From assembly GCA_025677815.1 (NCBI GenBank), contig JAIXMP010000039.1, positions 186,001 through 250,000 of the forward strand: a DNA stretch of 64,000 nucleotides. Direction: 5' to 3'. Below the pieces are notes generated by a model that did no database searches, was not told the origin of the DNA, and worked only from the letters and a program-made list of their open reading frames with translations. Position numbers and translations under genes: made by a program. How positions within the stretch are numbered: the stretch's first letter is position 1; every line of letters begins with the position of its first letter. This DNA comes from Phascolomyces articulosus. Taxonomy: Eukaryota; Mucoromycota; Mucoromycetes; Mucorales; Lichtheimiaceae. Of the stretch, positions 63,090-64,000 are shown in pieces.

Positions 63090-63715
63090 ATGGTATGTAT
63101 GGATAGATGATAAAGGGAGATAGAGATAGAGAATAGAACGAAAAGATTACGAAACAAACGACAGAAAAATATCGATGATTAGACGGATGGATTGGATGGA
63201 TTAGATTTGAATGGATTGGATATAGAAATTAATGTCGATATTTTTTTATTTATATACACCCTATCTATAATGGAATTACAACTCCCATTTAGGTGAACAT
63301 TCCCAAGACCCGCAACACCTACTGCAAGGGCGCCAAGTGCCGCAAGCACACTCCTCACAAGGTCACCCAGTACAAGACTGGTAAGGCTTCGTTGGCTGCC
63401 CAAGGTAAGCGTCGTTACGATCGCAAGCAATCCGGTTATGGTGGTCAAACCAAGCCCGTTTTCCACAAGAAGGCTAAGACCACCAAGAAGATTGTGCTCC
63501 GTCTTGAATGCACTGGTAATTTTTTTAATTTTAATTATATTCAATAATGAAGAAAAAAATATTATTATTTTATTAATTAATCGAATGTTTATAATATATA
63601 TATATATATATATATATTAGCCTGCAAGTACAAGATGCAACTTCCCATCAAGCGTTGCAAGCACTTCGAATTGGGTGGTGATAAGAAGACCAAGGGTGCT
63701 GCTCTTGTTTTCTAA
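63090..63715 (+). CDS. RPL42: Large-subunit ribosomal protein eL42
   Basis: Three exons (63090-63092, 63293-63515, 63621-63715) encode 106 residues, exactly the eL42 length. The first exon contributes only the ATG, followed by GTATGT; exon 2 starts GTGAACATTCCC. The protein is Lys/Arg-rich, with the [18 protein letters not shown] and [19 protein letters not shown] segments holding the two zinc-binding CxxC-type pairs (Cys12, Cys17 and two near the C-terminus). Residue 56 is Pro in [10 protein letters not shown], the E-site residue whose replacement is known to give cycloheximide resistance in yeasts. Codon use is the most biased in the window (AAG, CGC, GCC), as expected for a highly expressed gene. 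Confidence 0.97.
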
Positions 63716-63925
63716 GCGCATTGTTTTGTGTTTATACGTATTTTTTTTCTCGGATCGAATAAAAAAACGGCAACAATCAAATCATACATACAATACACAT
63801 ACACGACTTTGTGTCTTTTTTATTTATTTATCATTATTATGGGGGTTGGATTCAGTTACTACGAGATGATTCATTTATTTACTTATTGATGGAAAAAGGA
63901 GTTATTTGGTCAACAAACGATGGAT

Positions 63926-64000
63926 TTATTTGTAACGTGTAGGATCCCATTCAGTGACAAAATATTCATCAAAACTATCCAAAGTCTTCATGTCTTCATC
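63926..64000 (-). CDS. C-terminal end of an unidentified protein (truncated by window edge)
   Basis: Read on the minus strand from the window edge, 24 codons and a TAA stop give MKTLDSFDEYFVTEWDP then TRYK. Composition is protein-like and in phase to the edge. It is convergent with eL42, leaving 210 bases between stops. The fragment is too short for assignment. Confidence 0.6.
   Translation of the reverse strand, partial: DEDMKTLDSFDEYFVTEWDPTRYK

Overview
The window looks like nuclear chromosomal DNA of an early-diverging fungus, most likely Mucoromycota (Mucorales-like). It is very AT-rich, with poly-A/T runs and trinucleotide microsatellites between genes. Genes are split by many short introns (about 60-200 bp, mostly GTAAGT...YAG). 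The gene set is fungal: SLA2, RRP5, VPS28, a rhodanese/dual-specificity MAP kinase phosphatase, a YAT-type amino acid permease and an RFX factor. It also holds families absent from yeasts but kept in early fungi (kinesin-13, FAN1, a WRKY-like zinc finger). Exon junctions were assembled by hand; every complete model closes to a whole number of codons.

Layout: 1-2560 gene-free; 2561-4439 F-box protein (+); 4440-9268 gene-poor with small repeats; 9269-13509 M1 aminopeptidase (+); 13705-17344 kinesin-13 (+); 17573-20451 FAN1 nuclease (+); 20452-23688 gene-poor; 23689-24896 WRKY-like zinc-finger protein (+); 24897-27404 gene-free; 27405-29037 kelch-like degenerate gene (-); 29119-33897 RRP5 (+); 34259-35671 VPS28 (+); 36263-37326 14-3-3 (+); 37924-40443 MAPK phosphatase (-); 41253-43603 cytochrome P450 (+); 43604-45603 gene-free with a tandem duplication and a perfect hairpin; 45604-46978 stop-riddled pseudogene; 47271-48967 mitochondrial threonyl-tRNA synthetase (+); 49331-53478 SLA2 (+); 53479-55208 gene-free; 55209-57589 divergent RFX factor (-); 57590-59382 divergent spacer; 59383-62477 amino acid permease (+); 63090-63715 ribosomal protein eL42 (+); 63926-64000 C-terminus of a further minus-strand gene.

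The genes are independent housekeeping, trafficking, signalling and regulatory loci; I see no operon-like cluster, secondary-metabolite cluster, CRISPR array, prophage or multi-gene novel system. The more unusual signals lie inside single genes: consecutive 7-nt and 3-nt micro-exons in the permease, a fungal WRKY/FLYWCH-like zinc finger, a canonical PCNA-binding PIP box at the N-terminus of a FAN1 that lacks a UBZ finger, and an RFX protein whose DNA-recognition segment is rewritten while its dimerisation half is kept. Many start codons sit just downstream of a pyrimidine-rich tract on the coding strand, probably the local core-promoter or leader signature.
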